From: Balneolales bacterium
Lineage (GTDB): Bacteria > Bacteroidota > Rhodothermia > Balneolales > Cyclonatronaceae
DNA: 48,056 nt
NCBI GenBank assembly: GCA_020832405.1
Contig: JAFIET010000019.1
Location: 1-48,056 of the forward strand
Direction: 5' to 3'
Under the pieces are notes generated by a model. It was not told the origin of the DNA and made no database searches. It worked only from the letters and a program-made list of their open reading frames with translations. Of the stretch, positions 10,161 to 18,408 are shown one piece after another. The position numbers were made by a program, and so were the translations under genes. Each line of letters begins with the position of its first letter. The first letter of the stretch is position 1.

Positions 10161-12395
10161 ATGTCCCCTGTTTTCAAGACCCCTATCGTGCACTTTATAT
10201 TTTTAACCCTCATTTTGCTGATTATACAAGCATGCGGGCACAAAACAGATCCGTTGAAAAGCAGTGAAGAGTGGAGACCTGCTGTTGCCAAAATGGACTC
10301 GCTGTATAACAGCTTTCGTGCTAACCCAAATACTGCTGATAAACAACTGGCGCTGAACATGCTGGCAGAACTTCGGGAGGAACATCCGGAAAGTGATGTC
10401 ATTAAGGCTTACAGCTGGCTTTATAAAGGTTTTATACACAAAACCACCAGGGAATGGCAAGCGGTAAATGAGAACATGAACAAGGCTTATGAGCTTGGAA
10501 TGGCCCTCAATATCCGTGAAATTCCGATTCGGGCAGCCCCTGCGCTGCTCAACTCAGCTTATAACCTCTCGCTCGAAAATTACCCGGCGCATATTGTCGA
10601 TGAAGTGAATGAACTGGCGAGCCAGGCCCCGGAAGACCCTTTTCTGATACATCTGGCGCTTTTAAGCCGCGGCTTTTATCATTTTCATCAGGAGGACTAT
10701 CCGGCAGCGCTTATTCCGTTTATTCAGGCGGCTGACTTTTTTGAGCAAAACGGCAACGAACAGCTTTTTCTGAGTACAAACAATTCCATCGCGCTGGCTA
10801 TGCATCGGGTAGGGCGCAGCGAAGAAGCCATCAACCGATACTCGCGCAATCTGAGCCGATATTATGCTAATAACAACCTCGTCGGGGTCAGCCAGACTTT
10901 AAACAATCTTTCCATTACGCTCAATCTGATGGGGGAGCGGCAGCGTGCCGTTGATTCTCTGAAAGTAGCCCTTCAGATAAATGAGGAACTCGGGCTCGAA
11001 TTCAATGCCATTCAGGCACAGTACAACCTTGGTTCTTATCTGCGGGAATTAGCTGAACTGGAGGAATCCGAAATGTACTTCAGAGAAAGCCTTGCCCGAA
11101 GTGAGGCCTTAAATCTCAGCATGGGTATTGTATTTAACAGCCTCGGGCTGGCGAAGAACCTTTTGATGAGGGAGCAGGAAAATTTAAACCTGACAGAAAT
11201 AAGAAGGTTACTCCAGCTTACCAAAGATACAGCCGTTAACCTGCCCGAACAGGATTTGTATATCGATTTTGCACTGGCCATGACTACCCTTGAATCAGCT
11301 GCGGGAAATTATCAGGAAGCTTTGCGCTGGCATAAAATCTATCAGCAGCAGTACAGCCGGATAAAAAGCACCGAGCGACAGCTTGCTATTGAAGAGCTTA
11401 TGTTTGCCAACCGCTTAGCACGCTCAGAGGATGAAATACGGCACTTGAGTGATGTGATCAGCCTCAAAGAGCAGGCAGAGCGGAATCTGTATGCGGGGCT
11501 TGCGGTGCTGATCCTGCTTCTGATCGGCACGGGTGCCGCAGGAATTCATTTTAGGCGCTTAAGCTACAAAATAAGCTCCATGTACAATGTGCTAAAAACG
11601 CAAAGCAATAAAATCACCGGGCAGAATAAGGAACTAAAACGCCTGAATGAAGAAAGGGCGCGCCTCACCAAAGTTATCATTCACGACCTGAGAAACCCTA
11701 TCGGATCGATTGATGCAACTCTTGAGATGCTTGAGGATTACCCTGATAAAGAACTGGATCAGTTTAAAATGTTCATGCATCTTTCTGTCAGAAAGATGCA
11801 GCTCATTGTTGACGGCCTGCTTCAGGTATATCAGACTGAATCGCTTGGTATTCAGGATAAGCTGAAAATGCAGCCTGTCTCCCAGCTGCTTCAGATGGAA
11901 GTTCAGGAGTTTGCAGTTACAGCACTTCATAAACAGCAGACCCTGGTGCATCAGATTGATGAAATCCAGGCCGTAACCCATAATCAGACCCTGCACATAA
12001 TTGTTTCTAACCTGCTGTCTAATGCAATCAAGTTTACACCGGCAGGTAAAACCATTACCCTGTTGGCTGAAAATAAACCGGGAGGATGGATGCTTATCGT
12101 TCGGGATGAAGGGCCTGGTTTCCGGGAATCAGACAAAGCCAAAATGTTCACCCTTTTCGGACGGCTTTCCGGCAAACCCACCGGCAGTGAGCAAAGTACC
12201 GGTATAGGGCTGTATGCCGTAAAAACGGCCGCCGACAAGCTCGGTGCCGTTCTTTCTGTGAATTGGGATTATAAAGAGGGAGTGGAGTTCAGCTGCTGGT
12301 TTCCTGAACTGCATATCAAACCTGAACCTAAGGCTTCTTTGGAAGCAGCAGAGATTGAAGCGGCAGAGATTTCAGAGGATGCCCGTTTGGGGTGA
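10161..12395 (+). CDS. TPR-containing sensor histidine kinase, copy 3 of 3
   Basis: A 744-residue, more diverged third paralogue. A hydrophobic signal ends in IIQAC (C25, lipoprotein-like). TPR-like helices span about 45-420. The membrane span starts near 443 (LYAGLAVLILLLIGTGAAG). HisKA has H508 in VIIHDLRNPIGSI. HATPase_c has NLLSNAIKFTP, VRDEGPGF and STGIGLYAVKTA. The C-terminus has an Ala/Glu-rich extension (EAAEIEAAEISEDA) absent from copies 1 and 2. The 285-bp spacer before it, larger than the 140 bp between copies 1 and 2, leaves room for its own promoter. Like its neighbours it has no receiver domain and no adjacent response regulator. Confidence 0.9.
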   Translation: MSPVFKTPIVHFIFLTLILLIIQACGHKTDPLKSSEEWRPAVAKMDSLYNSFRANPNTADKQLALNMLAELREEHPESDVIKAYSWLYKGFIHKTTREWQAVNENMNKAYELGMALNIREIPIRAAPALLNSAYNLSLENYPAHIVDEVNELASQAPEDPFLIHLALLSRGFYHFHQEDYPAALIPFIQAADFFEQNGNEQLFLSTNNSIALAMHRVGRSEEAINRYSRNLSRYYANNNLVGVSQTLNNLSITLNLMGERQRAVDSLKVALQINEELGLEFNAIQAQYNLGSYLRELAELEESEMYFRESLARSEALNLSMGIVFNSLGLAKNLLMREQENLNLTEIRRLLQLTKDTAVNLPEQDLYIDFALAMTTLESAAGNYQEALRWHKIYQQQYSRIKSTERQLAIEELMFANRLARSEDEIRHLSDVISLKEQAERNLYAGLAVLILLLIGTGAAGIHFRRLSYKISSMYNVLKTQSNKITGQNKELKRLNEERARLTKVIIHDLRNPIGSIDATLEMLEDYPDKELDQFKMFMHLSVRKMQLIVDGLLQVYQTESLGIQDKLKMQPVSQLLQMEVQEFAVTALHKQQTLVHQIDEIQAVTHNQTLHIIVSNLLSNAIKFTPAGKTITLLAENKPGGWMLIVRDEGPGFRESDKAKMFTLFGRLSGKPTGSEQSTGIGLYAVKTAADKLGAVLSVNWDYKEGVEFSCWFPELHIKPEPKASLEAAEIEAAEISEDARLG

Positions 12396-12422
12396 ATCTC
12401 CTCATGGCCGCCTTATACTTTT

Positions 12423-12953
12423 TTAAAGGCTACCGGCAATCCTTGCTGTCCACCTTACAGCTCTTTCAATAACTGCCCTGTCCGCAACTGTTTGGTTCAG
12501 TCTGCTTAGCAAAATATCCGTGCTGATGAGCTGGTCCAGAATCAGCCGCCGCACAAACTCGGTATCTTTTTCGCGAAAAGCTACCAGTTTGCTTGCTGCG
12601 AGATCATGTGCTTCAATACAATATCCAATTTTGTTTTCATCCATATAATCACGAACAATTATTGTTCTTTACTTCCAGTCTTTCGGAAGTACGGTTGTTT
12701 CAACCGGTACTCCGTGCACATAAAATCCGTGTGTTTTGTGAAACGGGGAGTTCTCTCCAAGCGCACAATCTATTTTATCAACAGCTTCCGGTTTATTAAC
12801 AGGGGAAACATCCACCTCAACAGATCTCCTCAGTTCAGGTGGTGCATCCGGGTACTGCCCTAAAATTGCCTGGGAGCCAAAAACAATAAGCTCCTCGTCC
12901 TCAGAAACCGTACAAGCAGCACGGATGGCATGTTCAAGCTGCTCTCTGTTCAT
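12423..12953 (-). pseudogene. DUF6036-type nucleotidyltransferase-fold gene interrupted by an in-frame TAA
   Basis: Read in a single frame, 177 codons give one continuous DUF6036/AbiEii-like protein apart from a TAA at codon 95 (12669-12671). The first half has the NTase-like VFGSQAILGQYPD (GSQ at 26-28) and SVEVDV acidic pair, and ends VETTVLPKDWK. Codons resume RTIIVRDYMDENK and continue through the family-typical GYCIEAHDLAASKLVAFREKD. The frame before and after the stop is the same and no bases are missing, so one substitution (for example GAA to TAA) would explain it. The start overlaps the stop of the upstream wHTH gene by four bases (ATGA), implying translational coupling. The second half has its own ATG at 12644 but no convincing ribosome site. 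It is either a recent nonsense pseudogene, two split proteins, or a base-call error. Confidence 0.75.
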
Positions 12954-13924
12954 ATATTTAACAGTTCCCCGATCATTATTTTGAACTTTTTCTGTTCATG
13001 CTCAGTAAGCACGGGCCAGAATGGCAGCGACTGCCTGAGTCGGGTGGCTCTTTCCGAATCTGATGTCAGAAACTTTTTTAGCCTTTGAGGGGAACAGTTC
13101 CTGAGCAGGTGTTTCCATTCCAGCAGCTCACTTTTATCTCCATTGGAAATCTCTCTGATCCGGCTCTCCAGGTATTTGATCGTTCTGGGAATTATTTCCG
13201 GGTTAGACTTTAGCAGCTCGCTCCAGACTTCAGACTCAGCCAGGGATCTTTCATCGAAATCCTGGTGGCCATGCACAGCCGCGAATCCGTTTGTTTGCGG
13301 GTTCAGATAATTATCCGGGTCCAAACCCCACAACCGGATAACGGCACCTTCTGTAAGAAAAGGTCTTGCTTCAAGGTCGGCAAGTGTTACACCTCTCACA
13401 TCTATCGTTACATCAAAAGAGTGCTCAACTTTTTCAACCATTATTTTTTCACGGAATTCCCGGGTTATATCATCAATCTCTTTCAGTTTTCCCAGCAGTG
13501 CCAGCTGTATTGGGTCACCATATTCATCATATCCAAGTGCAGCATCACCGAAAATCCAGGCTGATTCCGGCTTTTTCCCGAGCCCGCCAATTATCTGTTT
13601 CAGGGTTTCCAGAAAATTCTCATAGACCTTTAATTCTGAGGAAAAGAGTTGATTCAGCGAATCGTAGAGGGGGAAATCCTTTCTCAACCCGATCAGCTGC
13701 TGCCTGCCTGATCCGGAGTAAGCCGCGACTCCGGTTTCAGTCAGCCTTTTTGTAACATCATAAACTCCTTGCCTGGAAAGGTCTGTACGTTCCAGCAATT
13801 CGCTATGACTCACAGGATTTCCTGATCTGAATAGTTCACGAAGCACAACAAGGTGACCTCTTGAGCCAAGTATGGCTGAAAGCGGGTATTTTACAGCACT
13901 ATCCTGTTTTCGGTTATTTTTCAT
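12950..13924 (-). CDS. Winged-HTH protein with degenerate nucleotidyltransferase domain (toxin-antitoxin-like partner)
   Basis: A 324-residue protein. An N-terminal winged helix-turn-helix lies at about 15-75 (VLRELFRSGNPVSHSELLER, then LSRQGVYDVTKRLTETGV). The middle has an NTase-fold signature at 124-142, AWIFGDAALGYDEYGDPIQ, which aligns with the usual hGSxxxGxxxxxSDhDh pattern, with GD replacing GS. A later acidic strand FDVTIDV (about 170) could supply the third carboxylate. The C-terminal third is helical and unassigned. The stop overlaps the start of the DUF6036 gene by four bases, so the pair is a bicistron. By analogy with wHTH plus AbiEii/DUF6036 pairs, a regulator/antitoxin plus toxin role is plausible, but this is inference. 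The patch looks more AT-rich than flanking genes, consistent with an accessory insertion. Start ATG at 13924. Confidence 0.75.
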   Translation of the reverse strand: MKNNRKQDSAVKYPLSAILGSRGHLVVLRELFRSGNPVSHSELLERTDLSRQGVYDVTKRLTETGVAAYSGSGRQQLIGLRKDFPLYDSLNQLFSSELKVYENFLETLKQIIGGLGKKPESAWIFGDAALGYDEYGDPIQLALLGKLKEIDDITREFREKIMVEKVEHSFDVTIDVRGVTLADLEARPFLTEGAVIRLWGLDPDNYLNPQTNGFAAVHGHQDFDERSLAESEVWSELLKSNPEIIPRTIKYLESRIREISNGDKSELLEWKHLLRNCSPQRLKKFLTSDSERATRLRQSLPFWPVLTEHEQKKFKIMIGELLNI

Positions 13925-14068
13925 GATACGGTCGGGTTTAATTCAGCGCACACACAAACATAATATTAGAACTGACAAATATCAACTGATTTAGACCCTT
14001 ATCAATTCCACTTGACAAATATGCGCCTCCAACTCCCGTCCCATTTCAAGGAAAGAGGAGTTCCCAAA

Positions 14069-14112
14069 TAAAAAAGCCGCCCGGCAGGGTATCCCCATTG
14101 CCGGGCGGCTTT
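14069..14112 (-). terminator. Intrinsic terminator after korB
   Basis: A perfect 14-bp stem, AAAGCCGCCCGGCA with TGCCGGGCGGCTTT, around a 12-nt loop. Read on the minus strand it is followed by a T-tract (the A-run at 14069-14075), so it ends the korAB transcript. Confidence 0.85.
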
Positions 14113-14178
14113 CTGATTCAATCATAATTATTTTCAGGATTCACGCATCTTGTCAAACAGCGATTTACCCGATCCGCT

Positions 14179-15228
14179 TTATTTCACCACCCAGGTTTCT
14201 TCGCCGGCGAGGAGGGCATCGAGATCACCTTTGCCTTTCTTCTCGTAAGCCTGCTCAATCTGCCGGTTGAAGATTTCGTCGTAGGCGGGGCGCTCCACAT
14301 CCAGGAAAACACCGAACGGGCGCGGCAGCCGGTCTTCGTGCCGGTTGTCCTCAAAGAAGCGGGCGAGCAGATAGGCTTTGAAGGCATCTTTTTCGTCGTG
14401 CACCCAGAGGTCGCTTTCACTCCACTGCCCTTCACCAAGCTTCACCAGCTCCGGACGCGTGCCGTCGAGGCGGATGCCCTTCTCTCCTTCTTTTCCGAAC
14501 ACCAGCGGCTTGCCGTGCTCAAGATACAGCGCGGTATCGCTGCGGCGCTGCTTATCGGTGTACACCTCGAATGCGCCGTCGTTGAAAACGATGCAGTTCT
14601 GGTAGATCTCCAAAAGGGAGGCCCCCTTGTGCTGATGCGTGCGGATCAGCATCTCGTTGAGGTGCTTGGGGTCGCGGTCCATTGCGCGGGCAAAGAAGCA
14701 GGCATTGGCTCCCATTGCCAGGGCCGCCGGGTTAAACGGGTGATCGAGCGAACCCATTGGGGTGGATTTGGTTACCGTGCCCTCATGCGAAGTGGGCGAA
14801 TACTGACCTTTGGTGAGGCCGTAAATTTCGTTGTTGAACAGCAGGATGTTGAGGTCAACGTTCCGGCGCAGCACGTGTATGAGGTGATTCCCCCCGATGG
14901 AAAGCGCATCTCCGTCGCCGGTGATCACCCACACGCTCAGCTCAGGGCGGCTGGTTTTGAGGCCGGTTGCAATAGAGGGCGCCCGCCCGTGAATGGAGTG
15001 CATCCCGAAGGTATCCATGTAATAGGGGAAGCGTGAAGAGCAGCCGATACCGGCCACAAATACGATGTTCTCGCGCGGCACGCCCAGCCCGGGCATCACA
15101 TTCTGTACCTGCTTGAGGATGGTGTAATCCCCGCAGCCGGGGCACCAGCGCACATCCTGATCAGAGGCGAAATCTTTGGGCTTCAGGGCAGGAGTGCTTC
15201 CGTTGGTTGAGGCAGTTTTTTGAACCAT
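14179..15228 (-). CDS. korB: 2-oxoacid:ferredoxin oxidoreductase subunit beta
   Basis: A 349-residue TPP-binding beta subunit. It has the N-terminal metal motif WCPGCGDY (C29, C32) and GIGCSSRFPYY. The TPP/Mg region is GDGDALSIGGNHL, with NNEIYGLTKGQYSPTS downstream. With the alpha subunit it converts a 2-oxoacid plus CoA and oxidised ferredoxin to acyl-CoA and CO2, most likely 2-oxoglutarate in the TCA cycle. Substrate choice between 2-oxoglutarate and other oxoacids is inferred from overall similarity. The start is ATG at 15228 (MVQKTAST). A longer frame to 15543 exists but would overlap the end of korA by about 290 bp and encodes no family sequence there. It lies 23 bp downstream of korA, clearly in one operon. 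No ferredoxin gene is adjacent. Confidence 0.95.
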   Translation of the reverse strand: MVQKTASTNGSTPALKPKDFASDQDVRWCPGCGDYTILKQVQNVMPGLGVPRENIVFVAGIGCSSRFPYYMDTFGMHSIHGRAPSIATGLKTSRPELSVWVITGDGDALSIGGNHLIHVLRRNVDLNILLFNNEIYGLTKGQYSPTSHEGTVTKSTPMGSLDHPFNPAALAMGANACFFARAMDRDPKHLNEMLIRTHQHKGASLLEIYQNCIVFNDGAFEVYTDKQRRSDTALYLEHGKPLVFGKEGEKGIRLDGTRPELVKLGEGQWSESDLWVHDEKDAFKAYLLARFFEDNRHEDRLPRPFGVFLDVERPAYDEIFNRQIEQAYEKKGKGDLDALLAGEETWVVK

Positions 15229-15251
15229 GTTTGTACTTAAGATCTGTTCTG

Positions 15252-17105
15252 TTAAAAATTTGTTGCACGACGGATGGCATCGCTCAGCGCGGATACCGGC
15301 AGCGGGGTGCCCTTCACCTGATTGAAACCGTGGAAGGTGAATGCCGGAAACTGATCGCGCAGCAGTTTGATGAGCTGACCGTTGTTGATTTCCGGTACCA
15401 GAATGGTTTCGAATTTTGCAAAAAGGTCGGCCAGGTTTTGCGGAAACGGGCTGAGATAGCGGATGTGCGTGTGCGATACCGCCAGGCCTTCGGCGTTCAG
15501 CTCGTTTACAGCCGCTTTGATGGAGCCGTGCGTTGAACCCCATCCCACAACCAGCACCTTGCCGCTTTCAGGACCTTCCTCGATTTTCTGCTCGGGGATG
15601 TTGGCGGCCACGTTGTTGCGCTTCTGCTCACGGATGAGCGTCATCTGATGATGGTTGTCCGGGTCGTAAGAAATATTGCCCGTGCCGTGCTCTTTTTCGA
15701 GTCCGCCGATGCGGTGCTCCAGCCCTTTGGTGCCGGGTACGGCCCATGGGCGCACGAGGCGCTCGTCGCGGCTGTAGGGCAGGTAAGGGGCATCCTCGGG
15801 CTCGCGGGGCGGGGCGAAGGAAACTTTAATCTGAGGCAGCTCAGCAGCTTTCGGGAAAAGCCAGGGCTCGGCACCGTTGGCAATGTAGCCGTCGGAGAGG
15901 AACATCACCGGAATCATGTGTTCGATGGCGATGCGGCAGGCTTCGAAAATCATCTGAAAGCAGTCCGCCGGCGATTCCGGCGAAAGCACCACAACGGGCG
16001 ATTCCCCCGCACGGCCGTAAACGGCCTGAAGCAGATCTGACTGCTCGGTTTTGGTCGGCATACCCGTTGAAGGCCCAGCCCGTTGCACGTTGATGACCAC
16101 CAGCGGCAGTTCCAGCATCAGGGCAAGAGTGAGGGCTTCCGTTTTGAGCGCAATACCGGGACCCGAGCTGCTCGTTACGCCCAGGCTTCCGCCGAAGCTC
16201 GCTCCGATGGCCGAGCCGATGGCCGCGATTTCATCCTCTGCCTGAAAGGTGCGTACGTTGTAGTGCTTCAGCTTGGACAAACCGTGCAGAATTTCGGAAG
16301 CCGGGGTGATGGGGTACGAGCCCAGAAAAAGCGGTAAACCCGATTTATCCGCGGCGGCTGCAAGCCCGATTACGGTCGCCTCATTCCCGGTGATGTTGCG
16401 GTAGGTACCGGGCCTGATCTGTGCGGCCTGCACGGAGAAGCGCTCGCTGAACAGCTCGGTCGCCCCGCCGTAGGCGTAGCCGGCCTTGAGGGCCAGCACA
16501 TTGGCCTCGGCAATCTCAGCCTTCCGGCTGAATTTCTTCTCAATAAAAGTCTGCGTAACCTTGATGTCGCGGCTGAACAGCCAGTAAATAACGCCGAGCA
16601 CAAACATGTTTTTGCAGCGGTCCACATCTTTGGGCGGCAGACCGGTATCGGCGAGGGCTGCTCGGGTGAGCTTGGTGACATCCAGCTGAATGAGGCCGTA
16701 GCCGGAGGTCTGAATCTGCTCCAGCGGCTTATCCTCGGGGCCGTACTTGGCCAGGCTGAGGTCGCGCTTGCCGAAGCCGTCCACATTGGCGATAATAATA
16801 CCGCCGGCTTTGAGGTATTTGAGGTTGGCTTTCAGGGCCGCAGCGTTCATCACCACAAGCACATCGCAGCTGTCGCCCGGGGTGTGTATGGCCTTGCTGC
16901 CGAAGTGAATCTGAAAACCCGAAACCCCGGCAACCGTGCCCTGCGGCGCGCGGATTTCTGCGGGGTAGTCCGGCAGGGTACTCAAATCATTGCCTGCCAG
17001 CGCGGTGGTGTTGGTAAACTGTGAACCGGTAAGCTGCATCCCGTCGCCGGAGTCGCCGGCAAAGCGGATGGTTACATCGTCTTTTTCAGTAATTTTTACG
17101 GACAT
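15252..17105 (-). CDS. korA: 2-oxoacid:ferredoxin oxidoreductase subunit alpha (gamma-alpha fusion)
   Basis: A 617-residue protein in which the gamma domain (about 10-190: IRFAGDSGDGMQLTGSQFT, DYPAEIRAPQGT) is fused to the alpha subunit. The alpha part has GSYPITPASEILHGL, FQAEDEIAAIGSAIGASFGG and TSSSGPGIALKTEALTLA, followed by the VINVQRAGPSTGMPTKTEQ segment, all typical of KorA. A C-terminal domain begins near 510 (KVLVVGWGSTHGSIKAAV). It pairs with KorB just downstream to form the 2-oxoglutarate (or related) ferredoxin oxidoreductase in the cytoplasm. It is the first gene of the operon, divergent from proC across a 301-bp spacer. The ATG at 17105 begins directly at the conserved N-terminus, so I accept it. 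Confidence 0.95.
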   Translation of the reverse strand: MSVKITEKDDVTIRFAGDSGDGMQLTGSQFTNTTALAGNDLSTLPDYPAEIRAPQGTVAGVSGFQIHFGSKAIHTPGDSCDVLVVMNAAALKANLKYLKAGGIIIANVDGFGKRDLSLAKYGPEDKPLEQIQTSGYGLIQLDVTKLTRAALADTGLPPKDVDRCKNMFVLGVIYWLFSRDIKVTQTFIEKKFSRKAEIAEANVLALKAGYAYGGATELFSERFSVQAAQIRPGTYRNITGNEATVIGLAAAADKSGLPLFLGSYPITPASEILHGLSKLKHYNVRTFQAEDEIAAIGSAIGASFGGSLGVTSSSGPGIALKTEALTLALMLELPLVVINVQRAGPSTGMPTKTEQSDLLQAVYGRAGESPVVVLSPESPADCFQMIFEACRIAIEHMIPVMFLSDGYIANGAEPWLFPKAAELPQIKVSFAPPREPEDAPYLPYSRDERLVRPWAVPGTKGLEHRIGGLEKEHGTGNISYDPDNHHQMTLIREQKRNNVAANIPEQKIEEGPESGKVLVVGWGSTHGSIKAAVNELNAEGLAVSHTHIRYLSPFPQNLADLFAKFETILVPEINNGQLIKLLRDQFPAFTFHGFNQVKGTPLPVSALSDAIRRATNF

Positions 17106-17406
17106 GCGGATGGATCAAAAAAAAAGTGGTAATAATAAAGAGGCGTTGTCTGAAACAAATAAATTTAAGGCCCGCTAACTCTGCCGGGCTGATGCTCAAA
17201 TCCTGTACCGTTCTGCTGCCGGCCCCGTTTCACAACGCTGATTTCAAGCTGACAAGCAGCAGTTCAGGAAGATGATTTCATCCTAAAACAACTTCATAAT
17301 CTAACTATATTATTTGAATTTATCTTCCCCCGATGCATCGGGGGCGTATCACTGCAATGAGGCCGCAGCCTCCCGCTAACTCTTTAATTCTGCACACATT
17401 CAAGCT
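17106..17406. promoter_or_regulatory. Divergent korA/proC intergenic region with an 18-bp perfect palindrome
   Basis: This spacer must hold the promoters of both korAB and proC. It contains a perfect palindrome, CCCCCGATGCATCGGGGG, at 17327-17344, 63 bp before the proC ATG. It could be a regulator site or a short hairpin in the proC leader. An AT-rich block just upstream (17296-17326) would suit a proC promoter, but I cannot assign -33/-7 elements with confidence. Confidence 0.5.
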
Positions 17407-18222
17407 ATGAGTACTACCTATAACCCACAGAGCATCGCCATCATTGGCGCAGGCAAAATCGGCGAGGCCATGATTGAGGCCATGATCGCCGCCCGTTTTT
17501 TTAAACCCGAACAAATTCTGGTCAGCGCCCGGCGCAGCAAGCGCGTGGAGCAGCTCGAAGCTGATTACGGCGTGCGGGGCATGAGCAACACCGAGGCCGC
17601 CGCTCAGGCTGAGGTCGTCGTGCTCGCCGTAAAACCGCAGCTCGCCGGTCAGGTTCTGCCGGAACTCGCCCCTTCACTCGGGCCCGAAAAACTGCTGATT
17701 TCGGTGATGGCCGGCACCACCATCACGCAGCTCACGGAGTGGAGCGGCCGCAACTGCCCGGTAATCCGCGCCATGCCCAACACCCCGCTGCGCATCCGTA
17801 AAGGGATGACCGCCCTCTGCGGCTCGGCCCTCGCACAGGAGCATCACCTTGGGTTTGCGCAGGCCATGTTCAACACCGCAGGCCGCACCCAAATTATGGA
17901 TGAAAAGCTGTTTGATGCAGTCACCGGCCTGAGCGCGAGCGGACCCGCCTTCATCTACATCATGATTGAAGCCCTGGCCGAAGGCGGCGTGAAAGCGGGC
18001 ATCCCCCGGAATCTGGCAACCGAACTCGCCGCACAGGCCTGCCTCGGCTCAGCCTCGATGGTGCTGGAAACCGGCAAACACCCCGCCATGCTCAAAGATG
18101 AAGTAACAACCCCGGCCGGCTGTACCATCGACGGCATCCTCAAACTCGAAGAAGGCGGCATCCGCGTAACCCTCATCAAAGCCGTAGAAGAAGCCACAAA
18201 ACGCGCCAGGGAGCTGGGGTAA
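17407..18222 (+). CDS. proC: Pyrroline-5-carboxylate reductase
   Basis: A 271-residue enzyme, the normal ProC length. An N-terminal Rossmann fold has the dinucleotide motif IAIIGAGKIGEAM (about 12-24). Then come VVLAVKPQL, the conserved VIRAMPNTP near 120, and GLSASGPAFIYIMIEALAEGG. The C-terminal signature is VTTPAGCTIDGILKLEEGG. It performs the last step of proline synthesis, NAD(P)H-dependent reduction of 1-pyrroline-5-carboxylate, in the cytoplasm. It is a single gene, divergent from korA. Its TAA stop abuts an intergenic palindromic repeat block that may shape its 3' end. The ATG at 17407 lies 12 residues before the Rossmann motif. Confidence 0.96.
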   Translation: MSTTYNPQSIAIIGAGKIGEAMIEAMIAARFFKPEQILVSARRSKRVEQLEADYGVRGMSNTEAAAQAEVVVLAVKPQLAGQVLPELAPSLGPEKLLISVMAGTTITQLTEWSGRNCPVIRAMPNTPLRIRKGMTALCGSALAQEHHLGFAQAMFNTAGRTQIMDEKLFDAVTGLSASGPAFIYIMIEALAEGGVKAGIPRNLATELAAQACLGSASMVLETGKHPAMLKDEVTTPAGCTIDGILKLEEGGIRVTLIKAVEEATKRARELG

Positions 18223-18366
18223 GGGCGACCATCGTGGTCGCCCCGGATGCGAATCGACCCGGATGGCGAATTCGCTCCCTCCCCAATATCGCCCCTCCCC
18301 GGCCGCGGGGGGCGACCGCACGGGGCGACCACGAGGGGCGACCACAAGGGTCGCCCGTACGGGATG
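18223..18366. repeat. GGGCGACC palindromic intergenic repeat block
   Basis: The block starts immediately after the proC stop. It opens with a perfect hairpin GGGCGACCA-TCG-TGGTCGCCC (18223-18243). It contains the palindrome GCGAATTCGC (18266-18275), then three near-tandem GGCGACC units (about 18311-18343). It closes with a second hairpin, GGGCGACC-ACAAG-GGTCGCCC (18336-18356). The two end hairpins share the same GGGCGACC arms, as in a mobile REP/MITE-like intergenic element. Only one full copy is visible in this window. It lies between the convergent 3' ends of proC and the CotH-family gene. Confidence 0.7.
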
Positions 18367-18408
18367 CTTTGATATGATATGGGATGGCAATGCCCTTCCC
18401 AAAAGCCC

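Noticed and set aside
15229-15543. Upstream extension of korB giving a 454-residue protein
   Set aside because: It would overlap the conserved end of korA by about 290 bp; the extra residues are Arg/Pro/His-rich and unlike the family, while the ATG at 15228 starts the known N-terminus.
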